From: Bradyrhizobium sp. Tv2a-2
GTDB lineage: Bacteria > Pseudomonadota > Alphaproteobacteria > Rhizobiales > Xanthobacteraceae
Length of the DNA stretch: 64,000 bases
Assembly (NCBI RefSeq): GCF_000472425.1
Contig: NZ_AXAI01000001.1
Location: forward strand, 248,001 to 312,000
Direction of reading: 5' to 3'
Below are positions 40,792 to 49,553 of the stretch, in pieces (the stretch's first letter is position 1; the number at the start of each line of letters is the position of its first letter). Position numbers and translations under genes: made by a program. The notes under the pieces were generated by a model, which worked only from the letters and a program-made list of their open reading frames with translations, was not told the DNA's origin and did not search any database.

Positions 40792-41559
40792 TCAAACCCC
40801 TTGTGCCTTCAGGCCCCATTTTGCGAGGATTTTTTCCACGGTGCCATTCGCCTTCATCTTTGCCAGTGACGTGTTGATCTTGCCGAGCAGCTCGGCGTCA
40901 CCCTTGCGCACGCCGATGCCGACCGAGCCGATCACGGTCGGCTTGTAGCTCTCGACAATGCGTGCGTCTGGAAAGCCGCCCTGCTTCAGATTGTAAGCAA
41001 GGATCGGATAGTCGGCGAAGCCGGCCTTCAGCCGGCCCGTGTTCACGTCGCGCAGGATGTCGGGAATCGTGTCGTAAGCCTTCACCTCGGCAAACAGGCC
41101 GGACTTCTTCAAGGCATCGACGAAGGCGGTGCCGACCTGCGCGCCAACGGTCTCACCTTTCAGATCTTCCTGGCTCTTGTACTCCTTGGTGTCGCTCTTC
41201 GGTACCAGCAGGCCCTCGCCATAGGTGTAGATCGGGTCTGAGAAATCGATCACCTGCTTGCGTGCCGGAGTGATGAACATCGCGGCGGAGATGATGTCGA
41301 TCTTGTTGGAGGTGAGCGAAGCGATCAGCGCCGAGAACTGCATTGGTTCTACCTGCACCGCAAAGCCGGCATCCTTGCTAACCTCGGTGATGAGATCGAC
41401 CATCACGCCCTGGATCTGGTTGGTCTTGGTGTCGAGGAAGGTGAAAGGCACGCCGGTCGGGGTCGAGCCGACTTTCAGAACCTGCTGCGCGGAAGCAGGC
41501 ACGCTCATATCCAGCGATAGCGCAACGAGCGCGAATTGGACAAGACGCTTGAAAGGCAT
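40792..41559 (-). CDS. Polar amino acid ABC transporter substrate-binding protein
   Basis: 255 residues: signal peptide (about 1-24, ending VPASAQQ) and a family-3 bilobal domain. Family landmarks are [69 protein letters not shown] and [35 protein letters not shown] (listed as landmarks in order). It binds an amino acid, opine or amine in the periplasm. First gene of the minus-strand importer operon; upstream are paired TTTCA-N6-TGAAA boxes shared with the divergent XRE-cupin regulator. Confidence 0.92.
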   Translation of the reverse strand: MPFKRLVQFALVALSLDMSVPASAQQVLKVGSTPTGVPFTFLDTKTNQIQGVMVDLITEVSKDAGFAVQVEPMQFSALIASLTSNKIDIISAAMFITPARKQVIDFSDPIYTYGEGLLVPKSDTKEYKSQEDLKGETVGAQVGTAFVDALKKSGLFAEVKAYDTIPDILRDVNTGRLKAGFADYPILAYNLKQGGFPDARIVESYKPTVIGSVGIGVRKGDAELLGKINTSLAKMKANGTVEKILAKWGLKAQGV

Positions 41560-41646
41560 GATCGCCTCCTTGACTGCGCCGGCAGGCCTGAGCTCCGCGG
41601 GATGTGATCAGCGAGATTTTGTTGCGGGCGACCGTTCGGAACCTAT

Positions 41647-41662
41647 TTTCACCAATATGAAA
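41647..41662. promoter_or_regulatory. Candidate operator TTTCA-N6-TGAAA (distal to regulator gene)
   Basis: TTTCACCAATATGAAA, perfect 5-6-5 palindrome in the gap between the amino-acid ABC operon and the divergent XRE-cupin gene. An identical-arm copy lies exactly 50 bp away. Confidence 0.55.
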
Positions 41663-41696
41663 TTGTGGTCACATCCGGCTAGACTTGGCAAGCAAT

Positions 41697-41712
41697 TTTC
41701 ATGCACATGAAA
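41697..41712. promoter_or_regulatory. Candidate operator TTTCA-N6-TGAAA (proximal to regulator gene)
   Basis: TTTCATGCACATGAAA, in which the arms extend to a perfect 7-2-7 palindrome. 31 bp upstream of the XRE-cupin start codon. Confidence 0.6.
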
Positions 41713-41742
41713 GCGCAGAATTGACCCGACCTCGGCGGCAGA

Positions 41743-42357
41743 ATGGGCAAGGCGGCATCGAGAGCGAAGGCAAAGCCAATTGAGCCGGCGATGGACGTCG
41801 CGGTCGGCATGCGGCTGCGCGAGCTGCGCCGCACGGCCAATCTGTCGCTGGAGACGGTCGCGAGCCGCGCCGCGCTCTCGGTCGGTTTCGTGAGCCAGAT
41901 CGAGCGCGGCCTGTCCTCGCCGTCCTTGCGCGTGCTCGCGACGCTCGCCGACGTACTCGGTGTCGGCATCGCCGCATTGTTTGGCAATCAGGGGAGCGAC
42001 AGCGGCGCGCCGCACGGCGTCATTATCCGTGCCGCCGATCGCGCGGAGCTAAAACTATGGCGCACCGGCATCTCCAAGGAGTTGCTCAATCCCACCGGCG
42101 CCGACGGCAAGCTCAACCTGTTCCTGGTACATATGAACCCCGGCGGCTCCACGGGCGACGAGCTCTACACCCATGACGGCGAGGAAGCGGGCCTTGTGCT
42201 CGAAGGCGAGATGACGCTCACCGTGGGCGGTGAAAGCTGGTGCCTGAAGACCGGCGACAGCTTCAGATTTGCGAGCCGAAGGCCGCACCGCTTCAGCAAT
42301 CCGTCGAAACGCGCGAAGGCGGTCGTGCTGTGGGTAAATTGCGTGACGGGCCGCTAA
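41743..42357 (+). CDS. XRE-family regulator with C-terminal cupin domain (PuuR type)
   Basis: 204 residues: HTH_3 domain (about 21-76: MRLRELRRTANLSLETVASRA, then VGFVSQIERGLSSPSLRVL) and a C-terminal cupin (about 125-195, GDELYTHDGEEAGLVLEGEMTL, GDSFRFASRRPHRFSNP) that senses a ligand. This architecture is that of PuuR and relatives, repressors of amine/amino-acid catabolism. It is divergent from the amino-acid ABC operon and DAO oxidase, its probable targets, with paired palindromes between them. Confidence 0.9.
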   Translation: MGKAASRAKAKPIEPAMDVAVGMRLRELRRTANLSLETVASRAALSVGFVSQIERGLSSPSLRVLATLADVLGVGIAALFGNQGSDSGAPHGVIIRAADRAELKLWRTGISKELLNPTGADGKLNLFLVHMNPGGSTGDELYTHDGEEAGLVLEGEMTLTVGGESWCLKTGDSFRFASRRPHRFSNPSKRAKAVVLWVNCVTGR

Positions 42358-42459
42358 GCTCGGAAACTTGCCGGTTGGAGCGCCTCGCAGCTTCCCTTAT
42401 CATGGGATGAGCAACGCACTGCGCCATGCCTGTCGCATATGGCGCGTCAGGGGCCAGCC

Positions 42460-43101
42460 ATGCTTACCGTCCATCATCTCGGCAAGTCGCAATCCGAGCG
42501 CATCGTCTGGCTCTGCGAGGAGCTGCAAATTCCCTACGAGCTGAAGCGCTATGCGCGGGATGCCAAGACCATGCTGGCGCCGCCCGACTATAAAGCGCTG
42601 CATCGAATCGGAACGGCGCCCATCATCACCGATGGCGATGTGGTGTTGGCGGAATCCGGCGCCGTCGTCGAATACATCATTGCAAAATACGGCAACGGCC
42701 GGTTGACACTCCGCGCCGATGATCCCGACTTTGCGCAATTCCTGTACTGGTTTCATTTCGCCAACGGCACGCTGCAAGCGACTATGGGCCGGCTAATGAT
42801 CCTGAACAGGTTGAAGCTCGCAGACGACAATCCGATCCTCACCGCCATCAGAGCCCGCCTCGACCTTGCCTTCAATCTTGTCGATGCGCGGACGCGCGAG
42901 GCGGAGTACCTCGCCGGGAACGAGTTCACCTCAGCCGACATCATGATCGGTTTCTCGCTCACAACCATGCGCTACTTCCAGCCCTACGATCTCGTGCGCT
43001 GTCCCAACATCATCAAATATCTCGCGCGCATCGCCGGCCGTCCGGCCTACCGCCGTGCCATGGAAAAGGGCGATCCGGGGATGGCACTGCTTCTAACTTG
43101 A
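42460..43101 (+). CDS. Glutathione S-transferase family protein
   Basis: 213 residues: N-terminal thioredoxin-like domain (LTVHHLGKSQSERIVWLCEELQIPYE) with the glutathione-binding GTAPIITDGDVVLAESGAVVEYI (the cis-Pro and Glu-Ser pair), and an all-helical C-terminal domain containing the capping region FTSADIMIGFSL. The Ser of GKSQSERI is the likely activating residue (beta/theta-like class). ATG 42460 has AGGGG upstream; ATG 42439 would add seven residues before the first strand. Substrate unknown. Confidence 0.88.
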   Translation: MLTVHHLGKSQSERIVWLCEELQIPYELKRYARDAKTMLAPPDYKALHRIGTAPIITDGDVVLAESGAVVEYIIAKYGNGRLTLRADDPDFAQFLYWFHFANGTLQATMGRLMILNRLKLADDNPILTAIRARLDLAFNLVDARTREAEYLAGNEFTSADIMIGFSLTTMRYFQPYDLVRCPNIIKYLARIAGRPAYRRAMEKGDPGMALLLT

Positions 43102-43104
43102 ACG

Positions 43105-43160
43105 CTTGTCGTCCCGGACAAGCGAAGCGCGCGGTAAGGGGTCCCGGCCTGCGTCGGGAC
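43105..43160. repeat. Intergenic palindromic repeat (GTCCCGGACAAG type)
   Basis: Perfect hairpin CTTGTC-GTCCCG-GACAAG (43105-43122), then a second hairpin GTCCC-GGCCTGCGTC-GGGAC (43141-43160). Located between convergent genes (ends at 43101 and 43190); different sequence family from the CATTCCGGGG elements. Confidence 0.5.
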
Positions 43161-43189
43161 GAGGAGAGAGCGCAGCGAACACTAACGTC

Positions 43190-44455
43190 TCACCCGAACC
43201 ACGTCTCATAGCGGGTCATCGCGAGCTCGCTGATGTCGACGTCGGGCTTGCGGCCGCTCAAGGTGTCGGCGAGCACGCGGCCGGAGCCACAGGCCATGGT
43301 CCAGCCGAGCGTGCCGTGGCCGGTGTTGAGGTGCAGATTGGTATAAGGCGTCGGCCCGATCAGCGGGGGGCCGTCCGGCGTCATCGGGCGCAGACCACTC
43401 CAGAACTTTGCATCCTTGAGATCGCCGCCGCCGGGGAACAGGTCGGTCAGCGAATGATCGAGCGTGGCGCGCCGCGCCGCATGCAGAGTGTTGGTGTAGC
43501 CGGAGAGCTCAGCAGTGCCCCCGACGCGGATGCGCTTTCCGAGCCGCGTGATCGCGACCTTGTAGCTCTCGTCCATGACAGTCGAAACCGGTGCGGCCGC
43601 CGTATCGATCACCGGCACGGTGATGGAATAGCCCTTCACGGGATAGACCGGGATCGAGATGCCAAGCGGCCGCAGCAGATGCGGCGACCAGCTGCCGAGC
43701 GCCACGACATAGGCATCGGCCTTCATGAGCCCGGCCGAGGTGGCGACGCCGCTGACGCGCTTGCCTTCCACCACCAGCTGCTGGATCGAGGTCGCGAACT
43801 TGAACTGCACACCAAGCCCAGCCGCGTGCGCGGCAAGCGCCTGGGTAAACAGGTGGCAGTCGCCGGTCTCATCCTGCGGCAGGCGCAGGCCGCCGACGAA
43901 CTTGTCCTTCACCGCAGCGAGCGCGGGCTCGGCCTTGATGCAGCCGGTGCGATCCAGCACCTCGTAAGGAACGCCGTACTGCTTGAGCACCGCGATGTCA
44001 CCGCCGGTGTGATCGAGCTGCTGCTGTTTGCGGAACAGCTGCAGCGTGCCGAGGCTCTCCTCGTCGTAGCTGATGCCAATGTCTGTACGAAGGGCGCGCA
44101 GGCAGTCGCGGCTGTATTCCGCGATCGGGATCATCCGGCTCTTGTTGACCGCATAGCGCGCATCGGTGCAGTTGCGCAGCATCTTAGCCATGAACACCCA
44201 CATCGCGGGATCGAGCTTGGGGCGGATCACCAGCGGACCGTGCGTCATCACGAGCCATTTGATCGCCTTCACCGGCACGCCGGGGCCGGCCCAGGGCGAG
44301 GCATAGCCGGGCGAAACCTCGCCGGCATTGGCGAATGATGTTTCCAGCGCAACATCCGGCTGACGGTCGACGACCGTGACCGCATGGCCGGCTTTGGCAA
44401 GATAGTAGGCGGACGTCACGCCAATGACGCCGCCGCCGAGAATGAGAACGTTCAA
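43190..44455 (-). CDS. dadA: D-amino acid dehydrogenase
   Basis: 421 residues, DadA length. N-terminal FAD motif [30 protein letters not shown] and family blocks [58 protein letters not shown] (landmarks). It oxidises D-amino acids to 2-oxo acids and ammonia, passing electrons to the membrane quinone pool. The start is TTG 44455 with GGGAG 9 nt upstream; an ATG start is not available near the family N-terminus. It lies 66 bp downstream of an omega-aminotransferase gene on the same strand, so both may be co-expressed. Confidence 0.92.
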   Translation of the reverse strand: MNVLILGGGVIGVTSAYYLAKAGHAVTVVDRQPDVALETSFANAGEVSPGYASPWAGPGVPVKAIKWLVMTHGPLVIRPKLDPAMWVFMAKMLRNCTDARYAVNKSRMIPIAEYSRDCLRALRTDIGISYDEESLGTLQLFRKQQQLDHTGGDIAVLKQYGVPYEVLDRTGCIKAEPALAAVKDKFVGGLRLPQDETGDCHLFTQALAAHAAGLGVQFKFATSIQQLVVEGKRVSGVATSAGLMKADAYVVALGSWSPHLLRPLGISIPVYPVKGYSITVPVIDTAAAPVSTVMDESYKVAITRLGKRIRVGGTAELSGYTNTLHAARRATLDHSLTDLFPGGGDLKDAKFWSGLRPMTPDGPPLIGPTPYTNLHLNTGHGTLGWTMACGSGRVLADTLSGRKPDVDISELAMTRYETWFG

Positions 44456-44521
44456 GGGCTAATGCTCCCGCGCGATGGCCGCGCACCTAAAGATGTTCAC
44501 GGCAGCCGCGAAGAGCAAGGA

Positions 44522-45850
44522 TCAGGCCACTCGTTTGATGACATCGGCCACGATGCCGGCCATCTCGTCGATCTGCTCGGGTTTGACGATCAAGGGCGGC
44601 GACAGCGCGATTGTGTCAGCGGTAATACGGATCATCAGGCCGTGATTGAAGCAATCGACCATCGCTTCATAGCCGCGGGCACCGACCGCATCCGGGCGCG
44701 CTGCGAGCTCAATGCCGGCGACGAGCCCGACGGTGCGGATGTCGATCACGTTCGGCAGGTCGCGCAAGCCATGCATGGTCTTCTGCCAGTGCGCGGCGAG
44801 CGACGCGCCTCGCGTCAACAGCCCTTCACTCTGGTAGATCCCGAGCGTCGCAAGGCCGGCAGCGCAGGCCACTGGATGCGCCGAATAGGTGTAGCCGTGG
44901 AATAGCTCGATCTGGCTCTCGGGCCCAGTCATCAACGCATCGTGAACCTTGCGGCTTGCGAACACTGCGCCCATCGGGATCACGCCGTTGGTGATGCCCT
45001 TCGCAGTCGTCATCAGATCGGGCGTGACACCGAAATAATTTGCCGCGAACGGCGTGCCAAGACGGCCGAAGCCGGTGATGACCTCGTCGAAGATGAGCAG
45101 GATGCCATGCTTGGTGCAGAGGTCGCGCAACCGCTGCAGATAGCCCTTCGGCGGCACCAGCACGCCGGTCGATCCCGCGACCGGCTCGACGATGACGGCG
45201 GCAATGGTCTCGGCGCCATGCAGCGCCACCAGCCGCTCGACGTCGTCGGCGAATTCCGCACCGTGTTCCGGCTGCTCCTTCGAAAACGCATTGCGGGCGA
45301 GATCGTGGGTGTGGCGGATGTGGTCGGTGCCGGGCAGATGGGTGGCAAAGGCGCGGCGGTTGTTGACAATGCCGCCGACCGACATGCCGCCGAAGCCGAC
45401 GCCGTGATAGCCGCGCTCGCGGCCGATCAACCGGGTGCGGGTCGGCTGGCCCGCGGCGCGCTGATAGGCGAGCGCAATCTTGAGCGCGGTGTCGACCGAT
45501 TCCGAGCCGGAATTGGTGAAGAAGATGCGATCGAGTCCGTTGGGCGCGATCTCGGCAAGCTTCTGCGCAAAGTCGAACGCGATCGGGTGGCCCATCTGGA
45601 ACGAGGGCGCGTAGTCCAGCGTCATCAGCTGCCGTTCGACGGCAGCCGCGATCTGCGGGCGGGCGTGGCCAGCATTGACGCACCAGAGCCCGGCCGAGCC
45701 GTCGAGGATCTTGCGGCCGTCGACCGAGGTGTAGTGCATACCCTCGGCGGAAGCGACAAGACGGGGCGTCGTCTTGAACTGGCGATTGGCCGTGAACGGC
45801 ATCCAGAAGGACTCGAGTTGCAGGGTGTTCGGAATCTGATGGACGGTCAC
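44522..45850 (-). CDS. Class III omega-aminotransferase (beta-alanine:pyruvate type)
   Basis: 442 residues, PLP fold-type I class III. The N-terminus SFWMPFTANRQFKTTPRLV is characteristic of beta-alanine/omega-amino acid:pyruvate aminotransferases. The PLP-phosphate motif NSGSESVDTALKIAL, the Asp in LIFDEVITGFGR and the PLP-lysine in TTAKGITNG are present. It moves an amino group from an omega-amine or beta-amino acid to pyruvate. GTG 45850 has GGGAGCG upstream; the frame extends to 45895 without a better start. Divergent from the XRE-cupin regulator at 46001. Confidence 0.9.
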   Translation of the reverse strand: MTVHQIPNTLQLESFWMPFTANRQFKTTPRLVASAEGMHYTSVDGRKILDGSAGLWCVNAGHARPQIAAAVERQLMTLDYAPSFQMGHPIAFDFAQKLAEIAPNGLDRIFFTNSGSESVDTALKIALAYQRAAGQPTRTRLIGRERGYHGVGFGGMSVGGIVNNRRAFATHLPGTDHIRHTHDLARNAFSKEQPEHGAEFADDVERLVALHGAETIAAVIVEPVAGSTGVLVPPKGYLQRLRDLCTKHGILLIFDEVITGFGRLGTPFAANYFGVTPDLMTTAKGITNGVIPMGAVFASRKVHDALMTGPESQIELFHGYTYSAHPVACAAGLATLGIYQSEGLLTRGASLAAHWQKTMHGLRDLPNVIDIRTVGLVAGIELAARPDAVGARGYEAMVDCFNHGLMIRITADTIALSPPLIVKPEQIDEMAGIVADVIKRVA

Positions 45851-45963
45851 GGCGGCGCTCCCTTGCGTTGCTCGAAAGAAACAGGCCACGGTCAAGAATT
45901 CGCAACAAGTCCTTTTCTGTGCCGCCGCAACCTATTGATTTTATTGGATAGCCAAAGGCATAT

Positions 45964-45978
45964 TTGCGCGATCCGCAA
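45964..45978. promoter_or_regulatory. Candidate operator TTGCG-N5-CGCAA upstream of the second XRE-cupin gene
   Basis: Perfect inverted repeat TTGCG-CGATC-CGCAA, 22 bp before the ATG at 46001. Additional TTGCG/CGCAA half-sites lie at 45863, 45901 and 45926 in the same divergent gap. Confidence 0.45.
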
Positions 45979-46000
45979 CACCTCAAACACGGGATTTCCG

Positions 46001-46549
46001 ATGAGCGTCGATATCGGTGGACGACTCCGCTTCGTGCGGGACCGGCACAAGCTGTCGCAGCGGGAGCTCGCCAAGCGCTCCGGCGTCACCAATTCGACCA
46101 TCTCGCTGATCGAGTCCAATCAAATGAATCCCTCGGTCGGTGCACTCAAGCGCATCCTCGATGGCATCCCGATGGGCCTTGCCGAATTCTTCGCCATCGA
46201 GCCGGAGAAGCCGCGCAAGGCCTTCTACAAGGCCGAGGAGTTGACCGAGATCGGCAAGAAGCCGATCTCGTACCGCCAGGTCGGCGACAATCTGTTCGGC
46301 CGCGCGCTGCAAATCCTGAAAGAGCATTACGGCCCCGGCGGCGACACCGGACGGGTCCCGCTGGTGCACGACGGCGAGGAAGGCGGCATCGTGATCTCGG
46401 GGCGGCTGGAGGTCACGGTCGACGGCGAGCGGCGCATATTGGGTCCGGGCGATGCCTATTATTTCGAGAGCCGGAGACCGCACCGCTTCCGTTGTGTCGG
46501 CAACAAGCCCTGCGAGGTGATCAGCGCCTGCACGCCGCCGACGTTCTGA
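46001..46549 (+). CDS. XRE-family regulator with C-terminal cupin domain (PuuR-like)
   Basis: 182 residues: HTH (about 6-60: RLRFVRDRHKLSQRELAKRSG, VTNSTISLIESNQMNPSVGALKRIL) and cupin domain (about 105-178; VPLVHDGEEGGIVISGRLEVTV, GPGDAYYFESRRPHRFRCVG). Same architecture as E. coli PuuR, which represses putrescine catabolism and is released by putrescine. It is divergent from an omega-aminotransferase followed by dadA, so it likely controls use of an amine or amino acid. Less than 40 percent identical by eye to the XRE-cupin at 41743. Confidence 0.9.
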   Translation: MSVDIGGRLRFVRDRHKLSQRELAKRSGVTNSTISLIESNQMNPSVGALKRILDGIPMGLAEFFAIEPEKPRKAFYKAEELTEIGKKPISYRQVGDNLFGRALQILKEHYGPGGDTGRVPLVHDGEEGGIVISGRLEVTVDGERRILGPGDAYYFESRRPHRFRCVGNKPCEVISACTPPTF

Positions 46550-46554
46550 TGGCC

Positions 46555-48120
46555 TCACACCGGCTGGACATCGCGCTCCATTGCTAGCTCGGCCTTGAGG
46601 CTGTCGAGGTCGCGATAAATCGAGGCCACCGCGAGCACGCGGCCTTTCTGTCGATATTGAACGAGACAATCCCGATCCGCGACGCTGCCGTCGATCTTGA
46701 TCTCGTCCCAGGCTTCCGCGTGGCCGACATAATTGATCGGCACGTCGTAATGCTGGCTCCAGAAGAACGGGACGGCATCGTAACGCTCGCGCTGTCCGAG
46801 CATGTTGCGCGCAGCCAGCTGGCCCTGCCGCTCCGCGACGACCCAATGCTCGACACGGATATTGGCCCTGGAATGCGGGTCGGGCCAGCGTGCGATATCG
46901 CCGGCGGCGAAAACGCCTGGTATGCTGGTTTCGAGATAAGCATCGACGGTCACGCCTCGGTCGATTGCAAGCCCGGCCTGTTCGGCGAGCGCAAGGCGTG
47001 GCCGCACGCCGATGCCAACCACCACAAGATCGGACTCGATGGTGCCGCCGCTCTTGAGCTGCGCGCGTTTGCCCTCGAATGCGGTCACAGTGTCCTGGAG
47101 GTGGAAGATGACACCGTGTTCCTCATGGAGAGCGCGCACGAAATCGCCGATCTCGGGCCCCAGGATGCGCGCCATCGGCCGCTCTTCGGGAGCCACGACG
47201 TGAACCTCGATATCGCGGGCACGCAGCGCGGCTGCGGCTTCGAGCCCGATGAAGCTCGCGCCGATGACGATCGCACGCTTTGGGCCTCCCTTCGCCACGG
47301 CAATGATTGCGCGGCTGTCGGCCAGCGTGCGAAGGGTGTGAACATGCGGCTGGTCAGCGCCGGGGATCGTCAGCCGGATCGGCTCGGCGCCGGTTGCAAG
47401 CAGCAGCCGGTCGAACGGCAGCGCGCTTCCATCCCCAAGCACGACCTTGCGCTCTTTCGCATCGATTGAGCCAACCTGGGTGGTGAGGCGCAGATCGATG
47501 CCGGCCTCGGCATAGAAATCGTCGGGACGCAGCGGCACCCAATCCTCCGGAGCGTGGCCCGCCAAATAATCCTTCGACAAATTGGGCCGATCGACCGGCG
47601 GAGCGGCGGCGTCGCTGATCATGCTGATCGTGCCGCCAAAGCCTTCGCGCCGCAGCATGTCCGCTGCGGCAAAGCCCGCGGCGCCGCCGCCGACAATCAC
47701 GATCTTGCGGGGCACGGAGCCAGCTTGCTGGGCAGCTGCACTCTGCGCTTGCCGTGGCGCTTCCTTGAGCGGCTGCTTGGCCGGTTCGCACTTGCTGCGC
47801 ACGAATAGTCTGTCGCCTTCGCGCTCGACCTGCCAGACCGCGAGCGCGCTCAGCGCCGGCGGACGCGTCGCCTCGCCGCTTCGCAAGGAGAAGCAGGCAT
47901 GGTGCCAAGGACAACGGATTGTATCGCCGACCAGAAGCCCTTCCGCGAGCGGCCCGTGATAGTGGCTGCAAAAAGCATCGATCGCGAGAATCTCGGCGCC
48001 CTGCTGCACCAGCAGCACCTGATCTTGCCCGATATGGCCGAGCAACTTCCCATCGGCGAAGTCGGCCGGCGACACGCCTTGGGTGAGATCAGGTCCGCTC
48101 GGCTTGTTGTCCTCGCCCAT
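46555..48120 (-). CDS. Rieske-FAD oxidoreductase (AIF-like / ferredoxin-NAD reductase type)
   Basis: 521 residues: N-terminal Rieske ferredoxin domain (Cys51-x-His53 in CSHYH and Cys70-x-x-His73 in CPWHH), then a pyridine-nucleotide-disulfide-type reductase with FAD motif KIVIVGGGAAGFAAADML (about 139-156), second GxGxxG-type motif AIVIGASFIGLEAAAAL and the FAD-closing VFAAGDIARWP. Rieske plus AIF-like reductase proteins carry electrons from NAD(P)H; partner unknown. ATG 48120 follows GGAG and starts the Rieske domain; the frame stays open through the upstream CMD remnant to 48363, but that part is intergenic and pseudogene sequence. Last gene of the carboxylate cluster. Confidence 0.88.
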   Translation of the reverse strand: MGEDNKPSGPDLTQGVSPADFADGKLLGHIGQDQVLLVQQGAEILAIDAFCSHYHGPLAEGLLVGDTIRCPWHHACFSLRSGEATRPPALSALAVWQVEREGDRLFVRSKCEPAKQPLKEAPRQAQSAAAQQAGSVPRKIVIVGGGAAGFAAADMLRREGFGGTISMISDAAAPPVDRPNLSKDYLAGHAPEDWVPLRPDDFYAEAGIDLRLTTQVGSIDAKERKVVLGDGSALPFDRLLLATGAEPIRLTIPGADQPHVHTLRTLADSRAIIAVAKGGPKRAIVIGASFIGLEAAAALRARDIEVHVVAPEERPMARILGPEIGDFVRALHEEHGVIFHLQDTVTAFEGKRAQLKSGGTIESDLVVVGIGVRPRLALAEQAGLAIDRGVTVDAYLETSIPGVFAAGDIARWPDPHSRANIRVEHWVVAERQGQLAARNMLGQRERYDAVPFFWSQHYDVPINYVGHAEAWDEIKIDGSVADRDCLVQYRQKGRVLAVASIYRDLDSLKAELAMERDVQPV

Positions 48121-48255
48121 GGTCGTATCTCCGCTGGCCGGTGCAGGAGCGGCGGCAAACGCCTCCAACTTCTCGCGCGCCTGCCGCCTCTGCTTAGACG
48201 GCCCTGGCCAGAAAAAGTTCCCGGTGCAAGGGGTCGGAAATGGCGAACTCCACTT

Positions 48256-48575
48256 CGCAAGCACCGGCAGCGGCGGCACGCTGTCGTTCGGCGCGCCCGC
48301 CTGCCTGGTGATCAGGGTCATCGAGACCAGGTCATAATAGCCGATGATGCCGATGATATCCATGATGCCGCGCTCGCCAAACTTCTCCAGCGCCGCCTTG
48401 TCAAACCGGATCAGGTACCTTCTTATGGCGATCGAGCGCCATGGCGAGATCGTAGAGCGCGGCTTCGTCGTCCTTCATCTTTTCCGGCCGCACGCCGTTG
48501 GCGATAGCCTTAGCGACATCAGGATCGAGCCCGGCCTTCATCGCAAGCGGATCGTGCTCGAACCATTCACGTTGT
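48256..48575 (-). pseudogene. Carboxymuconolactone decarboxylase-family remnant (5' truncated, frameshifted)
   Basis: Two pieces in different frames together read like the C-terminal two thirds of a CMD-family protein. The first piece is REWFEHDPLAMKAGLDPDVAKAI ... LYDLAMALDRHKKVPDPV, ending at a TGA at 48403. The second resumes one frame over with FDKAALEKFGERGIMDIIGIIGYYDLVSMTL. Joining them restores KVPDPV-FDKAALEKFGERG, where only one base of the expected Phe codon remains, so about 2 nt are lost near 48400-48406. The family N-terminus (about 60-70 residues) is missing: the remnant begins right after the FAH stop. The 3' end has lost its stop and runs in frame toward the next gene. CMD proteins catalyse decarboxylation or peroxide detoxification in aromatic catabolism. 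Confidence 0.75.
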
Positions 48576-48602
48576 TCTCTCCCCGGACGATTTATTGCTT
48601 TT

Positions 48603-49397
48603 CTAGACGATCCTGATCGACATGTCGGGCAGCCCCTCGAGCCTGCACAGAAGCACATCGCCCTTCACGACCGGTCCGACATTTTCCGGCGTGCCGGAAT
48701 AGATGATGTCGCCAGCCTTGAGTTCGAAGGCCTCGGAGAGCTTGGCGATCTGCTCAGCGACGCTCCAGATCATCTTGTCCAGATCGGACGACTGCCGCAC
48801 CGTGCCGTTCACCGCGAGCGAGATCGCTCCCTTGGCGAGATGGCCGACCTTGGAGACCGGGTGGATCGGCCCGAGCACCGCGGCATGATCAAAGCTCTTG
48901 CCGATCTCCCACGGCTTCTTCTCGGCGGCCATGCCGTTCTGCAGGTCGCGCCGGGTCATGTCGAGGCCAAGCGCGTAGCCATAGACATGGTCGAGAGCCT
49001 GCTCGGGTGCGATGTTGGTGCCGCCCGACTTCAGCGCGGCTACCAACTCGACCTCATGATGATAGTTCTTGGTGAGCGATGGATAGGGATGATCGGCAAC
49101 CTGGCCGATCGCGACGTTTTGGATCGCATCTGTCGGTTTCTGGAAGAAGAACGGTGGCTCGCGGTTGGGATCGGAGCCGCGCTCGATCGCATGCGCCGCG
49201 TAGTTGCGGCCGATGCAGTAGATGCGGCGGACCTGGAACACGCCGGCTTCGCCGACGATCGGGATCGTCGTGATCGGCACGTCAAAGATCGGCTTTGGCC
49301 CGGTTTGCGCCGCGGCCGGCGTCGCCTCGGAAATGGCTGCGGCCGCCGCGGCCCCGGTCGCCACAGTCAGCAGATCGCGTCGGGAGGTAGTTCGCAT
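48603..49397 (-). CDS. FAH-family protein with a Tat signal peptide
   Basis: 264 residues. The N-terminus MRTTSRRDLLTVATGAAAAAAIS is a twin-arginine signal (SRRDLL, Arg 6-7), ending TPAAAQTG, so a folded, metal-loaded enzyme would be sent to the periplasm. The catalytic FAH domain follows: RIYCIGRNYAAHAIERG, NYHHEVELVAALKSGGTNI (metal Glu residues), GLDMTRRDLQ and GDIIYSGTPENVGPV. FAH-family enzymes are normally cytoplasmic hydrolases or isomerases. ATG 49397 follows GGAG at 6-7 nt; 49409 and 49436 are also in frame. It is part of the cluster with two other exported enzymes of normally cytosolic families. Confidence 0.88.
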   Translation of the reverse strand: MRTTSRRDLLTVATGAAAAAAISEATPAAAQTGPKPIFDVPITTIPIVGEAGVFQVRRIYCIGRNYAAHAIERGSDPNREPPFFFQKPTDAIQNVAIGQVADHPYPSLTKNYHHEVELVAALKSGGTNIAPEQALDHVYGYALGLDMTRRDLQNGMAAEKKPWEIGKSFDHAAVLGPIHPVSKVGHLAKGAISLAVNGTVRQSSDLDKMIWSVAEQIAKLSEAFELKAGDIIYSGTPENVGPVVKGDVLLCRLEGLPDMSIRIV

Positions 49398-49553
49398 CTC
49401 TTGCTCCATCGATCGGCTCCGCGCCGTGACGCGCAAGCCCGTAACAGGTTGAAGGGCCCTGTGCCCGGTTCGGGGTTGGAACGTTGACCAACGGCCCGCT
49501 CTTGTCGAGCGGTTTTGGCGAATGGCCGCCCCGCCGGGGCAACCGCTCGCCTC

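Noticed and set aside
46555..48363. A single fusion protein from a CMD-like N-terminus to the Rieske-FAD reductase
   Set aside because: The frame is open, but the CMD part is truncated and frameshifted and ATG 48120 with GGAG exactly starts the Rieske domain, so I treat the upstream part as a pseudogene.
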